64,000 nucleotides of DNA from Micrococcus endophyticus (GTDB lineage: Bacteria; Actinomycetota; Actinomycetes; Actinomycetales; Micrococcaceae): NCBI RefSeq assembly GCF_014205115.1, contig NZ_JACHMW010000001.1, positions 2,604,001 through 2,668,000 of the forward strand. Reading direction: 5' to 3'. The notes beneath the pieces are model-generated. The model was given only the letters and a program-made list of their open reading frames with translations. It was not told where the DNA came from and made no database searches. Position 1 is the first letter of the stretch. Each line of letters starts with the position of its first letter. Shown in pieces: positions 1-7,174 of the stretch. The position numbers were made by a program, and so were the translations under genes.

Positions 1-42
1 CTGGATCCGTCGCCAGGACGGCTGAGGAGAGAGGACGCAGGC

Positions 43-996
43 GTGCACGAGGACGAGGGACGACGCCGGCACTACGGCCACTTCTACGGGCTCGAGGACC
101 TGCCCGAGGGCGACCTGCTCCTGGTGTGGGGCAACTGCCAGGGCGAGTCGTACCGGCGGCTCCTCGGCGGGGAGCCCGGCACACCGCTGCACGGGGCGGA
201 CGTGGTGAGCGTCCGCGTGCCACCGGCCTTCGAGGTCCAGCCGGACGAGGTCGAGCACCTGGAGCGGCTGCTGCCCCGCGTGAAGGCGCTGGTCACCCAG
301 CCGATCCCGCACGACTACCGGGGCATGCCCATCGGCACGGACCAGCTCGTGGCCCGGCTGCCCGAGGACGCCGTGGTGGTGCGGATCCCCGTGGTGTACG
401 ACGTCTCGCGCTTCCCCTGGCAGGTCACCCTTCGCAACTGGAAGTTCGCGCCCGGGGCAGCCGAGCGGCCGGGGGAGGACCCGCCCGTCGTGCCGTACCA
501 CGACCTGCGCGTGCTGGCCGAGGCGGCGACGGGCCGTCGTCGGGAGGTGGCGCCGGCGGCGATCCGCGAGGCCGCGGCCGCGTCCGTGCAGGCGCTGCGG
601 GCGCGGGAGGAGGCGAAGGGGACCCTGTCCATGGCGGATCTGGTGGCGGCGGAGCGGGGCGTCGGCTTCTACACCGTGAACCACCCGACCAACACGGTGC
701 TGACCCGGGTGGCCGAGCGCGTGGCCGAGCACCTGCCGGGCGACGTCGCCGTCCAGCCCGTGCCCGCCTCCCGCGTGCTCCTCGGCGGGGTGCGCGCGCC
801 CCTCGAGGCGGTCGTGATCGAGGCCCTCGACCTGGACGCCGAGCCGACCGAGGACTGGACCGTGGCCGGACAGACCGTCCCGGCCGAGCAGCTGCGGCGC
901 ACGCATCTGGACTGGTACGCACAGAACCCGCAGGCCGTGGAGGTCGGGATGCGCAAGTACGCCGAACAGCTGCGGATGCTGGGCCTCGCGGGCTAG
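43..996 (+). CDS. WcbI-like polysaccharide biosynthesis protein
   Basis: A 317-residue soluble protein. An early GNCQ motif at residues 30-33 follows a hydrophobic strand, and a later V-N-H-P-T motif lies near residue 210. This pairing is typical of the WcbI family of putative acetyltransferases acting on cell-surface polysaccharides. No signal peptide or membrane segment is seen. The GTG start at 43 is preceded by a purine-rich GAGGAGAGAGGA about 10 nt upstream, which supports it. No neighbouring capsule or glycosyltransferase genes are visible, so the pathway is unknown. The family call rests on the two motifs and overall layout; the catalytic role is inferred from the family. Confidence 0.6.
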   Translation: MHEDEGRRRHYGHFYGLEDLPEGDLLLVWGNCQGESYRRLLGGEPGTPLHGADVVSVRVPPAFEVQPDEVEHLERLLPRVKALVTQPIPHDYRGMPIGTDQLVARLPEDAVVVRIPVVYDVSRFPWQVTLRNWKFAPGAAERPGEDPPVVPYHDLRVLAEAATGRRREVAPAAIREAAAASVQALRAREEAKGTLSMADLVAAERGVGFYTVNHPTNTVLTRVAERVAEHLPGDVAVQPVPASRVLLGGVRAPLEAVVIEALDLDAEPTEDWTVAGQTVPAEQLRRTHLDWYAQNPQAVEVGMRKYAEQLRMLGLAG

Positions 997-1108
997 CCCC
1001 GGCCCCGGCCCCCAGTGGAGGATGGGCGGCACGTCCCGTCTGCCCCGGAGCGCGTCTGCGGGGGCGGTCGTACCGTTCCCCTGACCCCGCCACCCCACGG
1101 AGGACCAC

Positions 1109-2290
1109 GTGACCGAGCAGTACGACATCCTGATCGTCGGTGGCGGCAACGCCGGCGTGTCCCTGGCCGCCGCACTGCGGCGGAGGCGGCAGGGTCGGGT
1201 CGCCATCGCCGACGGCCAACAGCTGCACCGCTACCGGCCGATGTTGAACTACGCGGCGGGCGGGCAGGCGGACATGGCCCGGTTCGAACGGCCGATGCGG
1301 GCCGTCATCCCGGACGGGGTCGAATGGATCCCGGACCACGTCGTGGCCGTGGACGCCGAGGAACGGACCGCGGTGACGACCACCGGGCTGACCGTCGGCT
1401 TCGGCCACCTGGTGCTCTGCCCGGGGCTGACCCCGTGGTGGGGTGCGATCGACGGGCTGCGTGAGGCCTACGCCGCCGGATGGGCGGCGAGTGCGCACGT
1501 GCCCGAGCACGTGGACGCCGCCCGGGCGCTGCTGTCGCGTGTGGCCGCGGGGGACCGTGTGGTGGCGAATGTGCCGGCTGAGCCCTCCTCGTGCGGCGGC
1601 ACCGTGCTCAAGGCGCTGTTCCTGGCCTGCGCGGCGTGGGAGCGCACGGGGATCCTGCCGGACGTGGATGTCCACCTGGTGACCCCGTACGGCCGGATCC
1701 TGGACCGGCAGACCATCGACCCCGCTCTGGCCGAGGCCGTGGCGAGGTACGGCATCCGTGTGCACGCCGACGCAGAGGTGAACGCGGTGGACCACGAGGC
1801 CCGCGAGGTGGTGCTCAACACCGGTGAGCGGATCACCGACGTCGCGGCCGCGTACATCACGCCCGTGGTGAGGGCCCCGGAGTTCATCGCCGAGGCGGGC
1901 CTGGCGGACGACGGCGAGGCCGGCCTGGCGGCCGCGGATCCCGCGACCCTGCGGCATCGCGTGCACCCGCACGTGTGGGCGCTGGGCGACGCCGCCGCCC
2001 TGGGCACACGGCCCTCCGGCGGTGCCCTGCGCCGGCAGATCAAGGTCCTGGCCCAGAACATCCAGGCCGCGGATGCGGGGAAGCCGCTCCAGAAGTACGA
2101 CGGCTACACCGTGATCCCGGTGATGGTCAGCCGGGACGAGCTGGTCCTGGACGAGCACGTCCGCGACGGCTCCGAGGACCGGTCGGTCCCCGGCGTGGAC
2201 CTGACGAAGCCGCGGAAGAGCACGGCGGCCTTCGACCGCTTCGGCCAGCCTCGGATCTACTGGCACCGACTGCTCAAGGGGAAGGTCTGA
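1109..2290 (+). CDS. SQR-like FAD/NAD(P)-dependent oxidoreductase
   Basis: A 393-residue two-dinucleotide-binding-domain flavoprotein of the sulfide:quinone reductase type. The N-terminal FAD site reads ILIVGGGNAGV (residues 7-17) and a second FAD-contact motif (HVWALGDAAAL) lies near residue 290. Cys162 sits in SSCGGT, at the position of a catalytic Cys in sulfide:quinone reductases; other cysteines are C104 and C174. The third, C-terminal catalytic Cys of classical enzymes is absent, so sulfide oxidation by the canonical route is not assured. The GTG start is chosen because GGAGG lies 8-9 nt upstream. It appears monocistronic. Alternative: another quinone- or persulfide-linked oxidoreductase. 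Confidence 0.8.
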   Translation: MTEQYDILIVGGGNAGVSLAAALRRRRQGRVAIADGQQLHRYRPMLNYAAGGQADMARFERPMRAVIPDGVEWIPDHVVAVDAEERTAVTTTGLTVGFGHLVLCPGLTPWWGAIDGLREAYAAGWAASAHVPEHVDAARALLSRVAAGDRVVANVPAEPSSCGGTVLKALFLACAAWERTGILPDVDVHLVTPYGRILDRQTIDPALAEAVARYGIRVHADAEVNAVDHEAREVVLNTGERITDVAAAYITPVVRAPEFIAEAGLADDGEAGLAAADPATLRHRVHPHVWALGDAAALGTRPSGGALRRQIKVLAQNIQAADAGKPLQKYDGYTVIPVMVSRDELVLDEHVRDGSEDRSVPGVDLTKPRKSTAAFDRFGQPRIYWHRLLKGKV

Positions 2291-2388
2291 GCCCAGCGTT
2301 CTCGCTGACGCGACACGTGCGGCGGGCGTGCTTTCCCTTGCGGGGCGCCCCCGCCCGATCCGGATGACGACGCCGGCCCGCCGAGCGT

Positions 2389-2405
2389 TTTCGTTCGGGA
2401 AACGG
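2389..2405. repeat. Dispersed 17-nt repeat, single copy (TTTCGTTCGGGAAACGG)
   Basis: The 17-mer TTTCGTTCGGGAAACGG recurs exactly at 53521 and 53554, in a tandem pair 51 kb away. Locally it forms a short hairpin (CGTTTTC, loop GTTCG, GGAAACG with one G-T pair). It lies in non-coding DNA in all three cases. Function unknown. Confidence 0.6.
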
Positions 2406-2633
2406 CGGCGTGTCGCACCGCTTGGCCGCGGTGTCCACGCCCACGCGCTCGTCCCGGGCGCGCAGGAGGGCCTCGTCCGAGAGGTGCTCATCGCGCCCAT
2501 GGGGTACTTCGGCTAGGCCAGGCCGGATGCCGCGTCCAGGAGGCGGGGCTTGAACGGGTGGCCCTTTCCGACGGCGGCCATGAGGGCGATCTTGCGGGCT
2601 GCTCAGGAGGCGAGGACGGCGGATCGTCGGCGC

Positions 2634-2687
2634 ATCTGACCCTTCTGAGTGGGCGCGTGGTCGCCAGAAGGGCCAGAGATGCAGAAG
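2634..2687. repeat. 54-nt palindromic dispersed repeat, copy 1
   Basis: The element has the form ATCTGACCCTTCT, a 19-nt loop, AGAAGGGCC, then a GATGCAGAAG-like tail. A second copy with the same spacing, the same arm sequence and nearly the same tail lies at 4103-4156. The loop sequences differ while the arms and tail are conserved, as in REP-like elements. Here the right arm has one substitution relative to a perfect palindrome. Confidence 0.65.
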
Positions 2688-2868
2688 ATTCCGGGTAGGG
2701 GCGGGCACGACGTCGGTCCATACGGCACGCGACAATGCGCAAAATTCATTTGCGCTAATCCTCTATGGACTAAGTCTCACCCCTCTTGTGCTATTCGTGG
2801 GCCGGGGTAATCTCGATTCCAGCAGCACCGTCCCAGTCCGGGGCGGGCCCGAACCGGAAGGACCTCCC

Positions 2869-3144
2869 ATGACCGCCACCGTCAGCTCCTGCGCCGCCAG
2901 TGCCTGCGCCTTCAATGCCGAGACGTCCTGCAACGCCCTGGCCATCACCGTCGCCGGCTCCGACCGCACGCCCGGCTGCGGCACCTTCGTCCAGCTGGAC
3001 GTCCGCCGCCCGGTGACCGAGGGTGCCTCGACCGTCGGTGCGTGCCACCGCCTCGAGTGCACGTACAACGCCGACCTCGCCTGCACTGCCGAGGGCATCG
3101 AGGTCACGGACGTGGCCACCTGCGCCACCTACTCGATCGACTGA
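2869..3144 (+). CDS. DUF1540 cysteine-rich small protein, two repeats
   Basis: A 91-residue protein built from two repeats with cysteines at 8, 13, 21, 37 and at 59, 64, 72, 85. The spacing is C-x4-C-x7-C followed by a fourth Cys 13-16 residues later. This is the DUF1540 pattern, a likely small metal-binding module; the metal is not known from sequence. The ATG at 2869 is preferred to the in-frame codon at 2788 because GGAAGGA lies 6 nt upstream and the conserved repeat begins directly after it. The upstream region is AT-rich. Next to it on the opposite strand is a gene with a DtxR-type iron box, which makes a metal link plausible but unproven. Confidence 0.8.
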   Translation: MTATVSSCAASACAFNAETSCNALAITVAGSDRTPGCGTFVQLDVRRPVTEGASTVGACHRLECTYNADLACTAEGIEVTDVATCATYSID

Positions 3145-3153
3145 CGCCGCCCC

Positions 3154-3981
3154 TCAGGGGTGGGCGACGCGCGCGGGGATCGCGTCCAGCAGTCGCCGCC
3201 AGGCGTGCCGGGGGCTGTGGTCGAGCCGGCTCGCGCTGGGCAGGGCCACGTGCACCGCGGTGGTCTCGCCGTCGCGGACGCGCAGCAGGGTCACCCCGGC
3301 TTCGTCCGCGTCGAGGGCATGGGCGGGGGACTCGGACCGGGGTTCGGTGCCGACCTGCAACGGGGTGCTCTCGCCCGGCAGCAGGCCCAGGGCGACGGCG
3401 TCGGCCAGGTCGGCGAGCACCTCGGGGGCGGTGCCCAGCACGTCGTCCGCCAGGTCTGCGAGCTCGGCCTGGTCGACGAGTCCGCGCGACGTGAGCGGCA
3501 GGGTGTGGCGGCAGAACACGGCGACGCCGTCGACGTCGTGCAGCAGGATCCGCTGGGTCTCGACGACACCCACGCGCACCCGCGGGCCGACGTCGGCCAC
3601 GAGGTCCGCGACGCGACCGCGCAGCCCCAGCTCCGCGACCTCGGCCGAGTCCCGGCACCAGCGCAGGGTGCCGAGCAGATGCACGGATGCCAGGCGGGTG
3701 GGGAGCGTGAGGTCCAGGGCGTCGCGCAGGACGTCCACGCGCACGTCCAGCGGCGCGGGCGTGTGGAACGCGCCGAGCGAACCGAGGAGGTTGGGGACGT
3801 GGGCGACCACGAGGCGGCCGTCCGCGCTCACGCCGTGGACGGCCGTCGTGAGTGTCTCGCCGGCGCGGAAGGCCGTGACCTCCACGGAACCCTCGCCACG
3901 GAGCAGTCGCTGGGCCAGCAGCAGGCGACGGGACGCCACGGGCGGCAGTGGATGGGCGGGGTGCGTGGAGGCGTGGGCCAT
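3154..3981 (-). CDS. DUF2470-like, probably iron-regulated protein
   Basis: A 275-residue soluble protein. Its C-terminal part (about residues 195-275: DADEAGVTLLRV, then VHVALP, then a helical Ala/Arg segment) resembles the DUF2470 domain found at the end of haem-oxygenase-like and pyridoxamine-oxidase-like proteins and in iron-responsive actinobacterial genes. The N-terminal 190 residues could not be placed firmly. The ATG at 3981 has AAGGAC 5 nt upstream and is preferred over the longer frame from 4023. An AGG-N4-CCT inverted repeat (4014-4027) lies just upstream, consistent with DtxR/IdeR repression. The gene ends 9 nt from the convergent DUF1540 gene. Confidence 0.55.
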   Translation of the reverse strand: MAHASTHPAHPLPPVASRRLLLAQRLLRGEGSVEVTAFRAGETLTTAVHGVSADGRLVVAHVPNLLGSLGAFHTPAPLDVRVDVLRDALDLTLPTRLASVHLLGTLRWCRDSAEVAELGLRGRVADLVADVGPRVRVGVVETQRILLHDVDGVAVFCRHTLPLTSRGLVDQAELADLADDVLGTAPEVLADLADAVALGLLPGESTPLQVGTEPRSESPAHALDADEAGVTLLRVRDGETTAVHVALPSASRLDHSPRHAWRRLLDAIPARVAHP

Positions 3982-4013
3982 GGGGGTCCTTCCGGCGGGT
4001 TTCCGGAAACCAG

Positions 4014-4027
4014 TAAGGCACACCTCA
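4014..4027 (-). promoter_or_regulatory. Candidate DtxR/IdeR-type iron box
   Basis: The sequence TAAGGCACACCTCA fits the TnAGG-N4-CCTnA core of the DtxR/IdeR operator and lies 33 nt upstream of the DUF2470-like start. About 11 of 19 positions match the extended consensus, so this is a moderate match. Confidence 0.45.
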
Positions 4028-4102
4028 GTGAGATACGCAAGGCGAGTGTTGTGTATTTATCGGGTGCGGGGCGGTGGGGCGTGTATCAGGAATCGTCTGC
4101 GG

Positions 4103-4156
4103 ATCTGACCCTTCTCGGCGGCCGTGGCCGGGTCAGAAGGGTCCGATGTGCAGAAG
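4103..4156. repeat. 54-nt palindromic dispersed repeat, copy 2
   Basis: Arms GACCCTTCT (4107-4115) and AGAAGGGTC (4134-4142) are perfectly complementary around an 18-nt loop, followed by a GATGTGCAGAAG tail matching the copy at 2634-2687. It lies just downstream of the stop of the PucR-type regulator, where it could also act as a transcription terminator, although no T-run follows on either strand. Confidence 0.65.
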
Positions 4157-4176
4157 AGTCCTAAGGCTCGGGGCTG

Positions 4177-5937
4177 TCACTCCCGGGTGCGCTCCCGGGG
4201 CCGGCGAAGCTCCGCGGCGCGACGACGGGGTTGACTTCGCGCGGGTGGTGCGCCCGGAGCGCCGCCGTCGTCGCGTGCTGCCGAGAGCAGGGCGAGATGG
4301 AGGTCGAGCGACCGCGGGGGCGTGTGCCAGTCGGGCCCCAGGACGGCGCCGAGCTGCTCCAGTCGTTGAAGGACCGTGTTGCGGTGCAGGAAGAGCCGGC
4401 GGGACGTCTCGGCCACGTTCATTCCGGCGTCCAGGTAGGCCAGCGCGGTCTCCCGGAGGGCCGAGGCACGCTGGGGCGGCAGATCGCGCAACGGCGCCAG
4501 CGGGCGGGCCGTCACGTCCTTGCCCGCCTCGCCGACCCCGGCGAGGACCATGCCCACGGCGCCCACGGTCGACGCGTCCACGGCGTGGAGCCCTCCGGCC
4601 ACCCGGCTGACGGCGAGGGCGTTCTCGAGCGTGCGGAACGCTCCCGGCAGATCGCGGAGGTGCTCGCCCGGCCCAAGGAAGGCCATCTGCCATACGGCCT
4701 CCGTCGCGTGCCGAACCGCGGCCTCCACGCGGGCGGGCACATCCGGGCGGTCGCCGACCACGCACCATGTGCCGCCCCACGGGGCGCTGAGGCGCACTCC
4801 GGCGACGGGTGAGAGCACTCGCTCGGCGAACTGGGGTTCGGGTACGGCGGCGAGATCGATGACGACCAAGCTGACCTGTGAATCCTCGCGCAGGCCGAGC
4901 TCGGAGAGCGCCCGACGTCGTCGCACGATTCCACCGGCGGAATCATCGACGAGTTCGGCCAGCAGGCCGGCGCCCGCCTCGAGCTCGGTGGCGCGCCGCG
5001 CGCTGCGGAGCCGTCGTGCGAGCAGGAGGTGCTGCGCGGTCCTGACCAGGGCCTTCTCCTCGGCAGGGTTGAGGGCGCGGCGGACGGCGAGCCAGTCGTG
5101 CGCGTCCCGATCTGCGGCAACGAGCGTCCAGGTGCAGCCGTCCGGCGCCACGACCTGGTGGACCACGCCTGCGGTGTGACGGGAGGGGAGGGTGGGGGCG
5201 GGCCGCAGCGGCGACGTCGGACGTTCGGGGGAGAGGAGTTCCACCTCCACCCCGAAGTGCTCGGAGGCCCGATTGAGCACGGCCGTCTCATTGGGCTCCG
5301 CCAGGAGGGCCTGGCATTGGCGAGAGGAGAGCTCCTCCAGGCGAGTGAGCTCACGCAGGGACTGGCGTTCGTGATCCCGGTCTGCGTCCGCGCGCCCCGC
5401 GGCGTTGAGTGCCTCCGTGTAGCGGTGTGCGTTCTGGATCGCGATGGCGGCATGTTTGGCGAGTGACTCGACGATGGTCACCTCGGAGTGGGTGAACCTC
5501 CGGGCGCGACGTTCGGCGACCATCAGGGCGCCGAGCGGTCGGCCGTCGACGACGAGGGGTGAGCCCATGATCGCGTGGACGCCCTCGGCCTGCACCGCGT
5601 GGTCCACCTGGGGGATGTGGGTGATCGTCGGGTCGTTGGAGTAGTCGAGGCTCTGGAAGGGTGCCAGACCCTCCGCCACCTTCCCGAGCACTCCCGTGCC
5701 GATGGGCATGCGGATCGTCCGGTACGCGTGGGTCACGACGCCCTCAGCCCGGCGGATGTACGTCTCACCTGCTGCGTGGTCATTGAGGCTGAGATACGCC
5801 ATGTCCGTTCCGACGAGGGCCCGAGTACGCCGAACGATGGACGCCAGGACGGATTCGGTGTCGGCCAGTTCCGCGAGGTCGGCAGCCGTGTCGAGCAGGG
5901 CTCGGAGGAGGCGGTGGTCGAGGGCGTCAGTGGACAT
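4177..5937 (-). CDS. GAF domain/PucR-type transcriptional regulator
   Basis: A 586-residue regulator. An N-terminal GAF domain (about residues 15-170, ending HAAIAIQNAHRY) is followed by a coiled-coil linker and a long central region. The C-terminal PucR-type helix-turn-helix lies near residues 500-550 (ALAYLDAGMNVAETSRRLFLHRNTVLQRLEQL). It is divergently placed 122 nt from an alcohol dehydrogenase and a permease gene, so control of those two genes by a small ligand sensed through GAF is the simplest inference. The last 35 residues are Arg/Pro-rich and probably disordered. The ligand cannot be deduced. Confidence 0.85.
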   Translation of the reverse strand: MSTDALDHRLLRALLDTAADLAELADTESVLASIVRRTRALVGTDMAYLSLNDHAAGETYIRRAEGVVTHAYRTIRMPIGTGVLGKVAEGLAPFQSLDYSNDPTITHIPQVDHAVQAEGVHAIMGSPLVVDGRPLGALMVAERRARRFTHSEVTIVESLAKHAAIAIQNAHRYTEALNAAGRADADRDHERQSLRELTRLEELSSRQCQALLAEPNETAVLNRASEHFGVEVELLSPERPTSPLRPAPTLPSRHTAGVVHQVVAPDGCTWTLVAADRDAHDWLAVRRALNPAEEKALVRTAQHLLLARRLRSARRATELEAGAGLLAELVDDSAGGIVRRRRALSELGLREDSQVSLVVIDLAAVPEPQFAERVLSPVAGVRLSAPWGGTWCVVGDRPDVPARVEAAVRHATEAVWQMAFLGPGEHLRDLPGAFRTLENALAVSRVAGGLHAVDASTVGAVGMVLAGVGEAGKDVTARPLAPLRDLPPQRASALRETALAYLDAGMNVAETSRRLFLHRNTVLQRLEQLGAVLGPDWHTPPRSLDLHLALLSAARDDGGAPGAPPARSQPRRRAAELRRPRERTRE

Positions 5938-6059
5938 TTTGCCTACTCTATCCCGTGAGAGATGGACTGGATGTCTATAGCGCTTGAAGGGGTGCGCTGG
6001 TGGGATGAGGGGAGGCCATGAGGCCTACATCACACATCCCCGTCGTGGAAGGCGCTCAC
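5938..6059. promoter_or_regulatory. Divergent promoter region, regulator and dehydrogenase
   Basis: This 122-nt gap holds a possible -10 TATAGC at 5976-5981 for the rightward operon and a weak inverted repeat CTCT-N8-AGAG (5946-5961) that may be a regulator site. A strong GAGGGGAGG at 6007-6015 sits only 2 nt from an in-frame ATG at 6018, too close to serve it well. Confidence 0.35.
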
Positions 6060-7163
6060 ATGCTGATCCGTGGAGCTGTTCTCGAGGAGATCGGCAGGCA
6101 GAGGCCGTACGCCTCGTCCCGTCCCCTCACCGTCTCGGACCTGGAGCTCGATCCCCCGGGCGCAGGCGAGATCCTCGTCCGCATGGAGACTTCGGGCGTG
6201 TGCCACTCGGATCTCTCCGTGGTGAACGGTCATCGTGTTCGGCCCGTCCCCATGCTGCTCGGCCACGAGGCCGCCGGGATCGTCGAGGAGCTCGGTGAGG
6301 GGGTCGACGACGTGGAGATCGGCCAGCGGGTCGTCATGACGTTCCTGCCTCGATGCGGCGAATGCGATGCGTGCAAGACCGACGGTCGCCTGCCCTGCAC
6401 CCCCGGCACGGAGGCGAACAACGCCGGCGTCCTCCTGGGCGGCGGGACCCGACTCCACCGCGACGGCGACGAGGTGTTCCACCACCTGGGCGTCTCAGGA
6501 TTCGCGACCCACGCGGTCGTGAACCGGAAGTCCGTGGTGCCCGTCGGCTCCGACGTGCCGGCCGCCGTCGCTGCGGTCCTGGGATGTGCCGTGCTGACCG
6601 GCGGCGGCGCCCTGCTCAATGCCGCGGCCCCGGAAGAGGGGGACTCCATCGCGATCGTCGGACTCGGCGGCGTGGGGGTCGCGTGCCTTCTGACGGCGGT
6701 GGCGAGCGGTGTGCAGGAGATCATCGCCGTGGACATGTCCGAGGAGAAGCGGGAGCTCGCCCTCAGCTATGGCGCGCATGCCGCCTACTCACCCGAAGAG
6801 ATGGCGGAGCGCGGCATCAAGACCACCCACGCCGTCGAGTGCGCCGGCCATCCGGCGGCCTTCACGACGGCGTTCAACGCGACGTCGCCGGGCGGCAGGA
6901 CCGTCACGGCAGGGCTTCCCTCGCCGGAGCAGACGGCGGAGATCTCACCGCTCACCATCACGGGTGAGGCCCGCACGATCATCGGCTCGTACCTGGGCAC
7001 CTCTGTGCCCGCTCGCGACATCCCGCGATACGAGCAGATGTGGCGTGAAGGTCGGCTGCCCGTGGAGAAGCTCGTCTCCGCGACCATGCGGCTCGACGAC
7101 ATCAACGAAGCGATGGACCAGCTGGCCGATGGCCGTGCGGTCCGTCAGATCATCGAATACTGA
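6060..7163 (+). CDS. Zinc-dependent alcohol dehydrogenase (MDR family)
   Basis: A 367-residue medium-chain dehydrogenase. The catalytic zinc site is seen as GVCHSD and LLGHEAAG, and the structural zinc lobe as four cysteines in CGECDACKTDGRLPC. The NAD-binding Rossmann motif GLGGVGV lies near residues 202-208. These features point to a zinc NAD-dependent primary or aryl alcohol or thiol-adduct dehydrogenase. The start at 6060 is chosen over 6018 because GGAAGG lies 7 nt upstream of it and homologous proteins begin close to this point. The permease follows after 11 nt, indicating an operon, and the PucR-type regulator is divergent. The substrate is unknown. Confidence 0.85.
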   Translation: MLIRGAVLEEIGRQRPYASSRPLTVSDLELDPPGAGEILVRMETSGVCHSDLSVVNGHRVRPVPMLLGHEAAGIVEELGEGVDDVEIGQRVVMTFLPRCGECDACKTDGRLPCTPGTEANNAGVLLGGGTRLHRDGDEVFHHLGVSGFATHAVVNRKSVVPVGSDVPAAVAAVLGCAVLTGGGALLNAAAPEEGDSIAIVGLGGVGVACLLTAVASGVQEIIAVDMSEEKRELALSYGAHAAYSPEEMAERGIKTTHAVECAGHPAAFTTAFNATSPGGRTVTAGLPSPEQTAEISPLTITGEARTIIGSYLGTSVPARDIPRYEQMWREGRLPVEKLVSATMRLDDINEAMDQLADGRAVRQIIEY

Positions 7164-7174
7164 AGGCCACGGAC

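Larger units (their letters stand above)
2291..2868. other. 578-nt intergenic region with dispersed repeats
   Basis: No convincing intact gene is visible. The stretch holds two dispersed repeats listed separately (2389-2405 and 2634-2687). On the minus strand around 2440-2600, short runs of plausible codon usage are broken by stops and frame changes, which could be a decayed gene, but no family is recognisable. From about 2740 the sequence becomes AT-richer than its surroundings and probably carries the promoter of the cysteine-rich gene at 2869. Confidence 0.55.

Noticed and set aside
425-2500. A 691-codon open frame on the minus strand across the WcbI-like and SQR-like genes
   Set aside because: Its product is Arg/Pro/Gly-rich low-complexity sequence with no motifs, while the plus-strand frames carry recognisable domains. 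It is a by-product of high GC content.
2274-2735. Minus-strand 153-codon frame in the first long intergenic region
   Set aside because: No ribosome binding site, no recognisable family and mixed codon bias. At most it is a decayed gene.
6018-6060. Upstream start for the alcohol dehydrogenase at 6018
   Set aside because: The strong purine run lies only 2 nt from that ATG and the extra 14 residues are not dehydrogenase-like. The ATG at 6060 has correct spacing.
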